Part shown: positions 8,689-18,154 of the stretch, one piece after another
How positions within the stretch are numbered: the first letter of the stretch is position 1
Layout of the letters: the number at the start of each line of letters is the position of its first letter
Assembly (NCBI RefSeq): GCF_000814475.1
Contig: NZ_JSVC01000004.1
Location: 1 to 64,000 of the forward strand
DNA length: 64,000 nucleotides
Source: Flavihumibacter solisilvae
Lineage (GTDB): Bacteria > Bacteroidota > Bacteroidia > Chitinophagales > Chitinophagaceae
Direction: 5' to 3'
Notes under the pieces: model-generated
Seen by the model: only the letters and a program-made list of their open reading frames with translations
Database searches by the model: none
Told to the model about the DNA's origin: nothing
Position numbers and translations under genes: made by a program

Positions 8689-9237
8689 ATGTTAAGTCAC
8701 GATCCATATGAAAATGTTGAAAGCCTGCTGCCTGCTTTCCGAAGTGGTTGCGAAGCTGCGCTTACCCGCCTTTACGGGTTGCTAAAACATAGACTAAGGA
8801 GTTATGCATTGCGCCTTACACGTGAAGCAGATGCTGCGGATGATATTATTGCTGAATCTTTCTTCAAACTTTGGGAACGCCGGGCACAGATGGAGAGCAT
8901 AAAAGGTTTGAAGGCATATCTCTATACGATGATCCGACATGCCTGCTTCAAATATCTGCAGGCGAAATCGAAAGCGGAGCAGGCGCATGAAGAATGGAAT
9001 TACCTGTCACAATTCGGATTGGAGACAGAGGAAGGGGAGATTCGTGTGTTACAGCAGATCCGTCAGGAAATCTCATCCATGCCGGCAAAGATGCAGGTGG
9101 TTTTTAATCTCTCTTATATTGATGGCTTGCGGGCAGCGGAAGTTGCGCGGAGATTATCATTATCAGTTCACACCATTCAGACACAGAAGAAACGTGCGTT
9201 GAAGCGCATTCGATGTGCCCTGGCTAAAGGCGTTTAA
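8689..9237 (+). CDS. ECF-type RNA polymerase sigma factor
   Basis: A 182-residue extracytoplasmic-function sigma-70 factor. The sigma2 region holds a DDIIAESFFKLWE segment (core RNA polymerase binding and -10 recognition). The sigma4 region carries FNLSYIDGLRAAEVARRLSLSVHTIQ with its HTH for -35 recognition, and the protein ends in a basic helix (KRALKRIRCAL). In Bacteroidota such factors usually sit before a FecR anti-sigma gene and a SusC/TonB receptor. Here the next gene is an SDR enzyme after 335 non-coding bases, so it is an orphan in this context. A small XRE regulator is divergently encoded just upstream. Confidence 0.9.
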   Translation: MLSHDPYENVESLLPAFRSGCEAALTRLYGLLKHRLRSYALRLTREADAADDIIAESFFKLWERRAQMESIKGLKAYLYTMIRHACFKYLQAKSKAEQAHEEWNYLSQFGLETEEGEIRVLQQIRQEISSMPAKMQVVFNLSYIDGLRAAEVARRLSLSVHTIQTQKKRALKRIRCALAKGV

Positions 9238-9386
9238 AATATTCTTATCAATTTGTACCCACTGGACCCGGTTTCGGGATTCATTACGAAAATAAGAACA
9301 ACATTTCGACATATCCAGATCCACCCACTCCAAGCCAATTGGGTGAAGAAGCCCAGGAATCCTTTCTGACCTGCCTGATGTTTCTT

Positions 9387-9441
9387 CCGGCGACAGGGGC
9401 TGCTCTCATGTATTAGTGGTCTCCTGTCTGCCGGTTTTTTT
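9387..9441 (+). terminator. intrinsic terminator-like hairpin after the sigma factor
   Basis: CCGGCGACAGG (9387-9397) pairs with CCTGTCTGCCGG (9423-9434) with one bulged base. A 25-base loop lies between the arms, and seven T residues follow at 9435-9441. The long loop lowers confidence. Confidence 0.5.
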
Positions 9442-9486
9442 GATCCTTTATTTATAAACTAACTGAAATGGGTATTTGAATATGGA

Positions 9487-9521
9487 CTTTTAAACAAAGT
9501 AAATTCGGCCTTTTAAACAAA
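9487..9521 (+). promoter_or_regulatory. 12-bp direct repeat, possible AraC-type operator
   Basis: CTTTTAAACAAA occurs at 9487-9498 and again exactly at 9510-9521, 23 bp apart start to start (about two helical turns). It lies 52 bases before the SDR start. AraC regulators often bind direct half-sites with such spacing, and an AraC gene is the second gene downstream. The link is inference. Confidence 0.45.
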
Positions 9522-9572
9522 CTGGGAAAACTCAACGCACTCGAATTTTGTCCTAACAAAACAATCAAGAAA

Positions 9573-10592
9573 ATGGGACAGAGCAACTACAAGGGTGCGT
9601 TACAGAAGCCGATCGGCTCAGGTTTTAACGCTGTATCTACAGCAAATGATGTGATCAGCGGAATTGATCTCACAGGGAAAATTGCCATTGTAACCGGTGG
9701 GTATGCTGGCATAGGATTGGAAACCACCAGGACATTTGCCCAGGCGGGGGCAAAAGTTATCGTTCCTGCCAGGGATGCCAGCAAGGCAAAGAAGAATCTT
9801 GAAGGAATTGCAAACGTTGAATTGGAGACAATGGACCTGATGAATCCGGAATCCATCGATGCCTTTGCTGCAAGGTTTGTTGAGTCCGGCCGGCCGCTAC
9901 ACCTCCTGGTCAACAATGCAGGGATCATGTGGGTGCCGTTACGGCGCGATTCCCGCGGTTATGAATCACAACTGGCAACAAATCATTTGGGCCATTTCCA
10001 GCTCACTGCAAGGTTATGGACGGCTTTAAAAAGGGCCAACGGCGCCAGGGTTATTAATGTATCTTCCTTCGGACACCAGATTTCACCGTTCAATTTTGAT
10101 GACCCGAATTTTGATGGGCGTGACTATGAAACCCTGGCTGCCTATGGGCAGTCAAAAACTGCCAACAATTTGTTTGCTGTAGAGTTTGATATCCGCGGTA
10201 AGGAATTCAATGTGCGGTCATATTCCCTTCACCCCGGATCGGTACACGGTACTGATTTAGGGCGTGAAGCGCCAATAGAACTTTTCCAGCAAATGGGGTC
10301 CCATGATGCCGATGGGAAAATATTCCCGGAATTTGCGGAGAAACTGAAAACAAATCCACAGGGCGCCGCGACCACAGTATGGTGTGCCACAAGTCCATTG
10401 TTGAAAGATATAGGTGGCGTGTATTGTGAGGACGCCGATGTTGCCGTTCTTGACAATGGTGATATTAAACACGTTTTTGATGAACCTTCTTCATTGTGCG
10501 GAGTGCAACCTTATTCCCTTGATGAAACCGGGGCAAAGAAATTGTGGAAGCTGAGCGAGGACATGACGGGCATTACATTCTCTGTTGGTTAA
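9573..10592 (+). CDS. SDR-family oxidoreductase, retinol-dehydrogenase-like
   Basis: A 339-residue short-chain dehydrogenase/reductase with a classical NAD(P)-binding Rossmann fold. Motifs seen are TGGYAGIG (cofactor binding, near residue 41), NNAG (near 114), a serine in NVSSFGHQ, and the catalytic YGQSK (near 193). A long N-terminal extension and a C-terminal segment after YCED place it near the plant-protochlorophyllide/retinol-dehydrogenase-like branch rather than the 250-residue FabG type. The substrate cannot be told from sequence. The gene is followed at 13 bases by an AraC regulator on the same strand, a pair typical of a locally regulated detoxification or catabolic enzyme. A direct repeat sits in its upstream region. 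Confidence 0.87.
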   Translation: MGQSNYKGALQKPIGSGFNAVSTANDVISGIDLTGKIAIVTGGYAGIGLETTRTFAQAGAKVIVPARDASKAKKNLEGIANVELETMDLMNPESIDAFAARFVESGRPLHLLVNNAGIMWVPLRRDSRGYESQLATNHLGHFQLTARLWTALKRANGARVINVSSFGHQISPFNFDDPNFDGRDYETLAAYGQSKTANNLFAVEFDIRGKEFNVRSYSLHPGSVHGTDLGREAPIELFQQMGSHDADGKIFPEFAEKLKTNPQGAATTVWCATSPLLKDIGGVYCEDADVAVLDNGDIKHVFDEPSSLCGVQPYSLDETGAKKLWKLSEDMTGITFSVG

Positions 10593-10605
10593 CGTAAATT
10601 TGACT

Positions 10606-11424
10606 ATGGAGCACGCGGTGAAATATATAACGCCGGACATTAAGCTTTCCTGCTTTGAGAGTAAGCTGTTTAAGACGGAAGTGATGTTTGATAACCATAT
10701 GCTGGTATGGTTTATTTCCGGCGGAACACGGATCGTGCAGGCCGAAGCCACGTACGAGTTTTCGGCGGGGGATATTTTCCTGATTCCGCGGAACCAGCTG
10801 GCTACGATTATTACCTATCCCAAAGACGGCTTACCTCATAAGGCAGTTGTGATGCACCTGACCACAGCCAGGCTGAAGAATTTTTATAGCGATATCGAAT
10901 TGAAGCCAAGGATCGCGGCAATACCGAAGATCCGGACCTTCAATGATCATCCATTGTTGAGAAGTTGCCTTGCATCCCTCGTTCCTTACTTCGAGCTGAA
11001 AGATCATTTTCCTGAAAATATTGCCTCATTGAAAATCATAGAGGCGATCAGTATCCTCAGGGCAATTGACGGAGGTATTGACGATTTCCTTGCAGACTTT
11101 GACGAGCCGGGTAAGATTGATATCGTGGGATTCATGGAAAAGAACTTCATGTTCAATATGCCGATGGAGAAGTTCGGGTATCTCACTGGTCGAAGCCTGA
11201 CCACTTTCAAGCGCGACTTCAAAAAAGCATTCAATACCACTCCTCAAAAATGGCTGACCCAAAAGCGGTTGGAGCTGGCTCACTACCAGTTTTCCGAAAA
11301 AAAGAAAAAGCCGGTAGATGTTTACTTTGAAGTCGGTTTTGAGAATCTTTCACATTTCTCGTACGCTTTTAAAAAACATTTCGGTTATGCGCCAACGGAA
11401 CTGATGGAACATAAAATTAGATAA
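10606..11424 (+). CDS. AraC-family transcriptional regulator
   Basis: The N-terminal part (FSAGDIFLIPRNQLA) is a cupin-like sensing domain. The C-terminal roughly 100 residues hold the two AraC helix-turn-helix units (MEKFGYLTGRSLTTFKRDF, then VYFEVGFENLSHFSYAFKKHFGYAP). The chosen start is ATG 10606; a TTG at 10585 would overlap the upstream SDR gene. Together with that SDR it probably forms one transcript, and it may act on the direct repeat ahead of the SDR gene. Its 3' end overlaps the convergent giant helicase gene by 8 bases (11417-11424). Confidence 0.88.
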   Translation: MEHAVKYITPDIKLSCFESKLFKTEVMFDNHMLVWFISGGTRIVQAEATYEFSAGDIFLIPRNQLATIITYPKDGLPHKAVVMHLTTARLKNFYSDIELKPRIAAIPKIRTFNDHPLLRSCLASLVPYFELKDHFPENIASLKIIEAISILRAIDGGIDDFLADFDEPGKIDIVGFMEKNFMFNMPMEKFGYLTGRSLTTFKRDFKKAFNTTPQKWLTQKRLELAHYQFSEKKKKPVDVYFEVGFENLSHFSYAFKKHFGYAPTELMEHKIR

Positions 11425-14400
11425 GAATCCGTCCATTATTTTCCTGGAACCAACCTGAAGCGACGGCCTTTTTCCATGCATATTCCATAACCTGCTCCAC
11501 TACTGGTCCCAGACGGGTAAATCCAAACAGTTTTGCGGTTTCCCTTACCAAATCTACAGGCGCCAGGCTGATCTGGTTAGACAGCAATTCTTTCATTGCT
11601 GCCATTATTTCTTCAGGGGCAAGGTCCTCTGCAGCCCGCCTGCCGGATTCGCTTCGGGCAACACGGTAACAGGAAAATGTTTTTTGATCTGAATCCTTTG
11701 ACCAGAGAAAAGTATTGTAACCCGCATCCACTTGCTTTACTTCCAGTTTGTCGAGCGCCAGTTCAAGTTGAGCCGTGATCCTTGATCCTGCACGACTGAT
11801 CCCCCATACACCAAGGATGCGTCGCGTCAATAATGATTTGCTGATTGGAGCTTCCATTTCTATTACCTGTTTTACCTGGTTTAGGATTCGCGAGTGGTTA
11901 ACGGTTGACAGGAATTCATCGGAACTGGATATGGTTATTGCCCCTAGCACTGTAGGCCTGTAATCTCTTGCAAGAGAGATTGCCTTGTCAGCAGGTTCTA
12001 CCACTGCCAGTTGCTGGAATGCTTCTTCATTCGTGGCGACGGGCTGGGTTTCATCCCCGCCATTTATTTTTTTGATTTCATAGCTTTCGTTGTGTTTTGC
12101 ATGTTCAAGTACTTCAAATAGACGACTTAGCACGCGCCCGGGATTTTCCCACCATTCGGTGCTCCAGATCTTATGTATGTTCCAGCCAAGTTGGCGAAGT
12201 ACGTCCACCTGCACGATCTCGCGGTCGCGGGAAGTATTGGCCTGGTAATAGTTGCGGCCATCCGTGAGAATGCCGAGCAGGTAACGATGCTCGTTTGAAG
12301 GATCCACCACTGCGATGTCGATCTTGTAACTGGAGCTGCCAACATGTGTATGTACGGTATAGCCTTTTCCCCTTAGTGCATCTGCAACAACTTCTTCAAA
12401 ACTGTGTTCTTCGTCCATACGATGAATGGTATTCACCGCCAGCGCCATCTTTCCTTTTTCAGCATATGCCAGGAAGGCTTTGAGATTGGCCACACCTTCT
12501 GAAGTAGTACGTCGCAGGTCGAGCTGGTCGGAACGCAGGCTGGAGAAAACGATCATTTCAATGCGGGCGCGTGATACGGCAACGTTTAACCGCCGCCACC
12601 CACCATCGCGGTTTATGGGTCCGAAGTTCATACTCACCTTACCTTCAATATCCGGACCGTAACAAACGGAAAACAGGATCACATCACGTTCGTCACCCTG
12701 TACATTTTCGAGGTTCTTTACAAACAATGGTTCATCGCGTTCAAGAGCGGTTTTTTCCAGGTCTGGGCGGGAAGAGAAAACCTTGTCAAGTAAATCATCC
12801 ACAAGGATCTGCTGCACTGCACTAAAGGTCACGATGCCAATACTTTGCCCCGACAGAAGCGGGTCGCTTAACCTGCGCACCACTTCATTAACGATAGCGT
12901 CTGCCTCTGCCTTATTCTGACGTGTATTGGAACGGTCATATACACCGTCTACCGGCACATATTTAACGCGTGAGTTAATATCATCCGGTGAAGGAAAGGT
13001 GAGCAGTTTGTTTTCATAATAGTTTGCATTGCTGAAAGCTATGAGGCTTTCATGCCTGCTTCGGTAGTGCCAGAGCAGGTATTGGGATGGCATTGAAAGC
13101 GCGAGACAATCGTCGAGGATGCTTTCAAGATCTTCCTTTTCAATATTGTCTTCATCAACCTGGTTGGTGGAGAAGAAATTCGTAGGTGGCATCTGCCTGG
13201 GATCGCCAACAACAATCACCTGTGCTGCACGGGCAATAGCGCCTATTGCTTCGCATGTTGGTAGCTGGGAGGCTTCGTCGAAGATCACCAGGTCGAACTG
13301 GAACTTTCCCAGCTCAAAATATTGGGCGACGGAGATAGGGCTCATCAGCATACAGGGTGTGAGACGCGGCAACAGGTTTGGGATTGTATCAAACAGTTTT
13401 CGGATGGATATTCCCCTGCCATTGCTCCTGAGTGCACGCTGCAGGATGCCGATCTCCGAACTTTGTGCTGCTTCCTGGGAGAACGAAGGTATTTTAGCCG
13501 CAAGCCTGGCCTGCAATTCGTCGCGTGTCAGTTGCTGGAACTGCTGGCTGATGGCACGGAATCTTTTCACTTTCTGATCAAACAGTTCACTGTTGAAACT
13601 GCTGAGCAGCGGGGAATTGTCAATGATCCATTCGGCTGCGGAACGAAACAAGCCTTTTTGGAAATGCAGTACCAGTTCACCGGTGTCAAATGACTCGTTT
13701 TCATATGCGGTGATCAATGGTGTGAGACCATCGTTAATTGATTTGCTGCGAATTTGACGGTAGTTAAACCAGTCGCGAAACTTGTTGATATTCTGCAGCC
13801 AGCGACTGGTCATGCTTGTGAGGTCCTGTCTCCAGTCGGCAGAAGCAGCCAATAATCTTTCTCCATCCAGTTCAACGAGTTGCTTTAACTCATTTAAATG
13901 GATGGTTATGTTTCGATAGGAGGATTTATAGGCTTCGAAGTCATCGCGGTGATAATCGGTAAAGCGTTTGCTACCCTCGCTGAATCTGGTTGCCAGTGTT
14001 TTGCGCCATTGCTGAAGTTCTTCCAGTGGCAGGATATCGGCTGCGGACCGGTGTAAGATCAAAAGCACGTGAACGGTTTCTTCAAGTGCGATCCAGTCCG
14101 GGTTTCCATTTCGCCAGTTAAAGTCAAGAAGTGTATGCAGCCACCCTGCAGATTCGAGTTGCTGTTGTTCCTGCTGGTAATCGATCAGTTTTGCTAGCGT
14201 GCCTTCAATATCTGCTTTGTTCACCCTGCCTGAATTCGACAACCTTTTCAATCTTTTCAGTAAGGCGTTTTGTTTAGTCCACCTTGGTAAAAACCAGCTG
14301 TCCCCAGCTATTTTCCATTCAGTTAATGTTGTTGCTGCAGGGAATCTGAGAATTTCATCATGGAAGTCCCGTAAAAGTTCTGCTCTCAGGGCATCTCTTT

Positions 14401-17233
14401 TTTTTCCATGAGGGATAATGGCCTGCACCTGCGACATAGTTTGCTCAAATGCATTTGCCGAAAGCATGCTGGCCGGACAATCAGGCAACAGTACCAACGC
14501 TGCTGCCATTCGTGCCATTGCATCTTCCTGGTTGATTTTGGCTACCCGACCTTCCAGGATTAACACCGTACTTATTTTAGGGGAGAGGTCTGCCAGCCGT
14601 TCCAGTTCCTGGAGCAGTCTGACCAATTGACTTGTTACATCTGCTTTTACCTGACTGGAGTACTTAGGGGCGGGCCATTCTGCCAATGGATGACCTTTCG
14701 GGTGTCCTATCACGTTTCCTGCTGCTTCCAGTTCTGCCACCCGGTCTTCCCAGAGCACCCATTGATCGGAAGTTAATGCGGAAATGGAATCTGCCGGAAA
14801 GCACACAGTATCATCGCATCCAGGCAACTGGCTATACCTGCTGATAAGGTCGAATAAAGAATAACCGAATCCATGGCTGCGGTGCAATAATTCAACATAT
14901 TGATGAAGGTCATTACGTAAATCAAACAGGCGGCTTGCCTCGCGCTGGAAAGCTTCCGGGGCACGTTTGATTCCAGACTGGGTAGCCTGTTTCAATTGGT
15001 CCAGTACAGCCGATTTCTTTGCTTTATTCGAATGCAGTTCCAGGCAGAAAGGAGCAAGACCGATTGCGTCCAGCCGGTGTTCCACAACATCCAGTGCCGC
15101 TTTCTTGGCAGCAACGAACAACACACGTTTACCGGCGTACAAAGCATGAGCAATGATATTGGTAATGGTTTGTGACTTGCCCGTGCCGGGCGGGCCATGC
15201 AGAACAAAGCTGTGGCCTTTGGCCCCGCTCAGTATTGCCTGTAATTGTGAGGAATCCGTAGCAATGGGTAGTGCCAGCTCTTCAGGCTTCAGTACAGCGT
15301 CCTTGATATCGGTTGTTGTAATCTCCGGTGCAGGCTGCCAGCTGAGTTGCCCATCAAGCAGGCTTGATACCAACTGGTGCTGTAATAGTTTTTCCGCATT
15401 GTTGTGGATGTCATTCCAGAGGATGAATTTGCTGAAAGAGAAGGTTCCCAATATAGCCTGTTCTTCCACATCCCAGCGATCCTGGGCCATGCTCGCCTGC
15501 CGGATGTAGTTGAAAACCCCTCTTACGTTGATGCCCTGTTCATCACGCGGAAGACTTTCCATACTTATTGCAATCCCAAAGTCCTGCCGCAACATTTCCA
15601 GCAGGGTGATATTGATGATGGTTTCTTCTTCGCGGCTCCTGATAATAAAACCTTTGTGGCTGGTTTTTCGGATGATCTCCACAGGTATCAGCAGGATAGG
15701 GGCGTAGCGCGGTTTTTCACTCAGCGGGGTTTCGAACCACTTCAAAAGCCCCAGGCCGATATACAAAGTATTTGCACCGTTCTCTTCCAGTGCCAGGCGC
15801 GAGGCACGGTAAATATTTGTGAGACTGCCGGCAAGTTCGGGTTCGGACAGGTATGTACGTAATCGCCGCTGTCCGAATTCATGGTTAACCAGGTCAGATA
15901 ATGGATCGGATTTATGAATGGCCTGGTAAAGACCGGCATCCCGGCCAGACAGGTCCCAGTCAGCAGGCTGCGCCAGCACCTGGAATTCGGTTCCTTCTGC
16001 CAGTTCGTTTTCAAGTGCCTCAACATTGGTCGTGATGAACCGGATGATGCTTTTTGTCAGCCGGATATTCAACAAAGTATTGCGAAGACTCAGGTCAAGC
16101 AGTTTGCGCTCCCAGATCTGTTGTTTGGAAACATCAACTTTGCTCACATGGTTTAAGCCTGGTCCGATCCGGATGTCCTCCGGTAATAAGTTGCCCCTTT
16201 GCTTTGACGACTCTTCGACTATCGTCCAACCAGTCGCAGAGGGTACCCGAAGTGGCAAAGGCCTTATGCCCCCAAAACGGGCACGTTTGATATCTACAAA
16301 TAACTGGAAGTCCTGGGCCAGCTTTTGATCGGCATGTCGCACCGCTTCATCGAATGCGACGGTTTGCCCGGCGTTCATGCATGTGGATTCCACCACTACG
16401 ATCTCGTTGATACCATCTGCGGTGCGTTTGCTGAGGAGTGACGCGTCATCATTAACCTGGTCGGCAAATGATTCTTCTATCAGCCAGGCTCCAATAAATG
16501 CATGTCCTTTAATAAAGACTATGATTGGGTGAATCCCAACTGTTTCCAGGCAGGCGGAATACAGCAGCGAAATGTCCAGGCAGTTGGCCAGCCTGTCGCG
16601 GAAGATCGCATCGGCCAGCCGTACCCGTTGTCCATGTGCTTCAAAACTTGCCGGTACCGAACAGTAAACCAGTTGTTGTTCCGCAATAGCTTCAAAAATC
16701 GCTGCCACCTGTTTGCGCACCCGGTTTGGATTTTTGGATTGGTAGCCATCGAAAGACGGGATTCCCGTCCATTTTTCCAGGATAGCCGCAGCGCGCCTGA
16801 TGATCACAGGAATTTCGGGGTGGTTCGGCGTACTGTATGCTGCGATCATTTCCGGAAGGTGACCAATGCCACTCCAATGATCATAGGGCAGGAGGTCAAT
16901 GCCTACCTGTTGCGAATGGAGAATTTCATCTCCCTGGTGTAATGCAAAGTCCAGCGTGCCGCTTATTTTTTCTGTGAGATCAGCGAGGTATTGGGGTGCG
17001 ATCGGCAGGGTTCTGTTCTTCAGTTCATAGCTTTCTCCAGGCCGCAGTACGGAGATGGAGTGGCTGTAGGGCAGTGCAAATACGGGGTTGGCGGTGATGG
17101 TAAATGTAAGGTCCTGCCAATCGGTTTTGCCGGTATTGGTAATGAGGATATTCCTGATCAGTGGAATATGGTTTTGGTGCGATGCGAAGTTGATAGCAGG
17201 GAGAATCGTCAGACCAAGGGTATTCGTTTTCAT
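11417..17233 (-). CDS. DUF4011/SF1 helicase/Vsr-like nuclease/DUF3320 giant protein (Hhe-like)
   Basis: A protein of about 1938 residues. In order, it has a beta-rich N-terminus and a transglutaminase-like segment with a Cys (about 218) and a GHAF His (about 244). A DUF4011 region follows (RKLLDLSLRNTLLN). The SF1 helicase has Walker A GPPGTGKSQ (about 680-688), DEAS Walker B at D1319, and later VSRARIEM. Next is a Vsr/MTES_1575-like endonuclease (FEEVVADAL, KIDIAVVD with D about 1639, RDREIVQVD, IWSTEWW), then a DUF3320 tail. From memory, DUF4011-helicase-Vsr is the architecture of the single-gene anti-phage system Hhe. The usual IECDG of the nuclease reads ILTDG here, so one acidic residue is replaced. 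The start is ATG 17233, two codons inside a GTG. A defence role is inference. Confidence 0.82.
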   Translation of the reverse strand: MKTNTLGLTILPAINFASHQNHIPLIRNILITNTGKTDWQDLTFTITANPVFALPYSHSISVLRPGESYELKNRTLPIAPQYLADLTEKISGTLDFALHQGDEILHSQQVGIDLLPYDHWSGIGHLPEMIAAYSTPNHPEIPVIIRRAAAILEKWTGIPSFDGYQSKNPNRVRKQVAAIFEAIAEQQLVYCSVPASFEAHGQRVRLADAIFRDRLANCLDISLLYSACLETVGIHPIIVFIKGHAFIGAWLIEESFADQVNDDASLLSKRTADGINEIVVVESTCMNAGQTVAFDEAVRHADQKLAQDFQLFVDIKRARFGGIRPLPLRVPSATGWTIVEESSKQRGNLLPEDIRIGPGLNHVSKVDVSKQQIWERKLLDLSLRNTLLNIRLTKSIIRFITTNVEALENELAEGTEFQVLAQPADWDLSGRDAGLYQAIHKSDPLSDLVNHEFGQRRLRTYLSEPELAGSLTNIYRASRLALEENGANTLYIGLGLLKWFETPLSEKPRYAPILLIPVEIIRKTSHKGFIIRSREEETIINITLLEMLRQDFGIAISMESLPRDEQGINVRGVFNYIRQASMAQDRWDVEEQAILGTFSFSKFILWNDIHNNAEKLLQHQLVSSLLDGQLSWQPAPEITTTDIKDAVLKPEELALPIATDSSQLQAILSGAKGHSFVLHGPPGTGKSQTITNIIAHALYAGKRVLFVAAKKAALDVVEHRLDAIGLAPFCLELHSNKAKKSAVLDQLKQATQSGIKRAPEAFQREASRLFDLRNDLHQYVELLHRSHGFGYSLFDLISRYSQLPGCDDTVCFPADSISALTSDQWVLWEDRVAELEAAGNVIGHPKGHPLAEWPAPKYSSQVKADVTSQLVRLLQELERLADLSPKISTVLILEGRVAKINQEDAMARMAAALVLLPDCPASMLSANAFEQTMSQVQAIIPHGKKRDALRAELLRDFHDEILRFPAATTLTEWKIAGDSWFLPRWTKQNALLKRLKRLSNSGRVNKADIEGTLAKLIDYQQEQQQLESAGWLHTLLDFNWRNGNPDWIALEETVHVLLILHRSAADILPLEELQQWRKTLATRFSEGSKRFTDYHRDDFEAYKSSYRNITIHLNELKQLVELDGERLLAASADWRQDLTSMTSRWLQNINKFRDWFNYRQIRSKSINDGLTPLITAYENESFDTGELVLHFQKGLFRSAAEWIIDNSPLLSSFNSELFDQKVKRFRAISQQFQQLTRDELQARLAAKIPSFSQEAAQSSEIGILQRALRSNGRGISIRKLFDTIPNLLPRLTPCMLMSPISVAQYFELGKFQFDLVIFDEASQLPTCEAIGAIARAAQVIVVGDPRQMPPTNFFSTNQVDEDNIEKEDLESILDDCLALSMPSQYLLWHYRSRHESLIAFSNANYYENKLLTFPSPDDINSRVKYVPVDGVYDRSNTRQNKAEADAIVNEVVRRLSDPLLSGQSIGIVTFSAVQQILVDDLLDKVFSSRPDLEKTALERDEPLFVKNLENVQGDERDVILFSVCYGPDIEGKVSMNFGPINRDGGWRRLNVAVSRARIEMIVFSSLRSDQLDLRRTTSEGVANLKAFLAYAEKGKMALAVNTIHRMDEEHSFEEVVADALRGKGYTVHTHVGSSSYKIDIAVVDPSNEHRYLLGILTDGRNYYQANTSRDREIVQVDVLRQLGWNIHKIWSTEWWENPGRVLSRLFEVLEHAKHNESYEIKKINGGDETQPVATNEEAFQQLAVVEPADKAISLARDYRPTVLGAITISSSDEFLSTVNHSRILNQVKQVIEMEAPISKSLLTRRILGVWGISRAGSRITAQLELALDKLEVKQVDAGYNTFLWSKDSDQKTFSCYRVARSESGRRAAEDLAPEEIMAAMKELLSNQISLAPVDLVRETAKLFGFTRLGPVVEQVMEYAWKKAVASGWFQENNGRILI

Positions 17234-17307
17234 AGTCACATGGTTTCAGCTGGAACAACAAAGTACGCTTGTAAGGGGCAAATTAAAAGCCAAAAACGAA
17301 ATACAGT

Positions 17308-18129
17308 TTATTTCGCATGTGTTTTGTGGCCTTTCATGTATTTCAGGTAGGACACTATTTCAGCAAGCTCTTTATCAGACAGGTTGGTAATAGGAGGCAT
17401 AGCGCTATTGTAGCGGTAACTGGCAGGGTTACGGCAAAAACCAACAATATCCCGTTCTGTCCAGTATTCAGTTATATTTTTCGGCACATTCAGTTCCGGT
17501 CCCATCTTTCCCCCGATTTTATTTATGGAATGGCATTTCAGGCAATTGCTGTAGAATAATTGGAAGCCTGTTGATTTATCGGCTCCGGCAGGTTTTATAA
17601 CCTTGAACATTTCATTTGCAGATACAAGTTGTAATCCAGACAAACCATATGGCCAGGGATATTTTTTTACTTCGATCATTGGACCTTTCCAGACAAGGTA
17701 ATATGGCTGAAATTTATGTGGAAGGGAGTCGGGTCCGGAAGCATCTACCAGGTACCCCTGGATATTTCCATATAATTCTGAAACTGGCAGACTGGGCTTG
17801 TATCCGTCAATGCAATCAAAGATTACGATGGTATTCTCTTTATCCAGGTGATGATTACGAAGCACGGTATCCAGGATTTTCACCAGTGGATATGCTGAAT
17901 ATTTTTTTCTTTGTCCGAAGTAGTCATCCCATTCCACAATGACTTCTTCTTTTTGTATGTTGTCGTTTCCTGGGACCAGCTTTGAAAGCTCTAAATTGAC
18001 AGGTTCAGTTTTAATTTCAGGCATGCTATCATTTTGCGATGCCAGGGAATTATCCGGTTGTTGATTGCATTTAACCAGCAAAAGGGAAATTAATATGCAC
18101 AGTGGTATAGCCAGGATCTTTTCCCGCAT
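17308..18129 (-). CDS. c-type cytochrome lipoprotein with molybdopterin-like N-domain
   Basis: A 273-residue lipoprotein (lipobox LLLVKC). The C-terminal domain is a class I cytochrome c with one haem site (CLKCH) and a likely distal Met in SAMPPITNLSDKE. The N-terminal part (residues about 55-185) has the look of a sulfite-oxidase-type molybdopterin-binding fold without obvious cofactor residues (YPLVKILDTVL, IFDCIDGYKPSLP, YYLVWKGP). The protein probably passes electrons in the periplasm, with the partner unknown. It lies just upstream of, and on the same strand as, the giant helicase gene (68-base gap), but a functional link is not evident. Confidence 0.8.
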   Translation of the reverse strand: MREKILAIPLCILISLLLVKCNQQPDNSLASQNDSMPEIKTEPVNLELSKLVPGNDNIQKEEVIVEWDDYFGQRKKYSAYPLVKILDTVLRNHHLDKENTIVIFDCIDGYKPSLPVSELYGNIQGYLVDASGPDSLPHKFQPYYLVWKGPMIEVKKYPWPYGLSGLQLVSANEMFKVIKPAGADKSTGFQLFYSNCLKCHSINKIGGKMGPELNVPKNITEYWTERDIVGFCRNPASYRYNSAMPPITNLSDKELAEIVSYLKYMKGHKTHAK

Positions 18130-18154
18130 TGAACCTGTATTTTATGGCAGTCAG

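Larger units (their letters stand above)
9238..9572. other. 335-bp non-coding gap between sigma factor and SDR gene
   Basis: No supported gene lies in this gap. A frame open from 9228 to 9416 lacks an upstream start codon. The gap holds a terminator-like hairpin (9387-9441) and a 12-bp direct repeat (9487-9498 and 9510-9521) close to the SDR gene, both listed separately. Confidence 0.6.

Noticed and set aside
9228-9416. Open frame in the gap before the SDR gene, coding for a Pro-rich short peptide
   Set aside because: No ATG, GTG or TTG start lies at its front, only a late internal ATG. It also overlaps the terminator-like hairpin.
13119-13577. 152-codon plus-strand frame inside the Hhe-like gene
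   Set aside because: It is antisense to conserved helicase motifs and Ser-rich, as expected for a reverse-complement frame.
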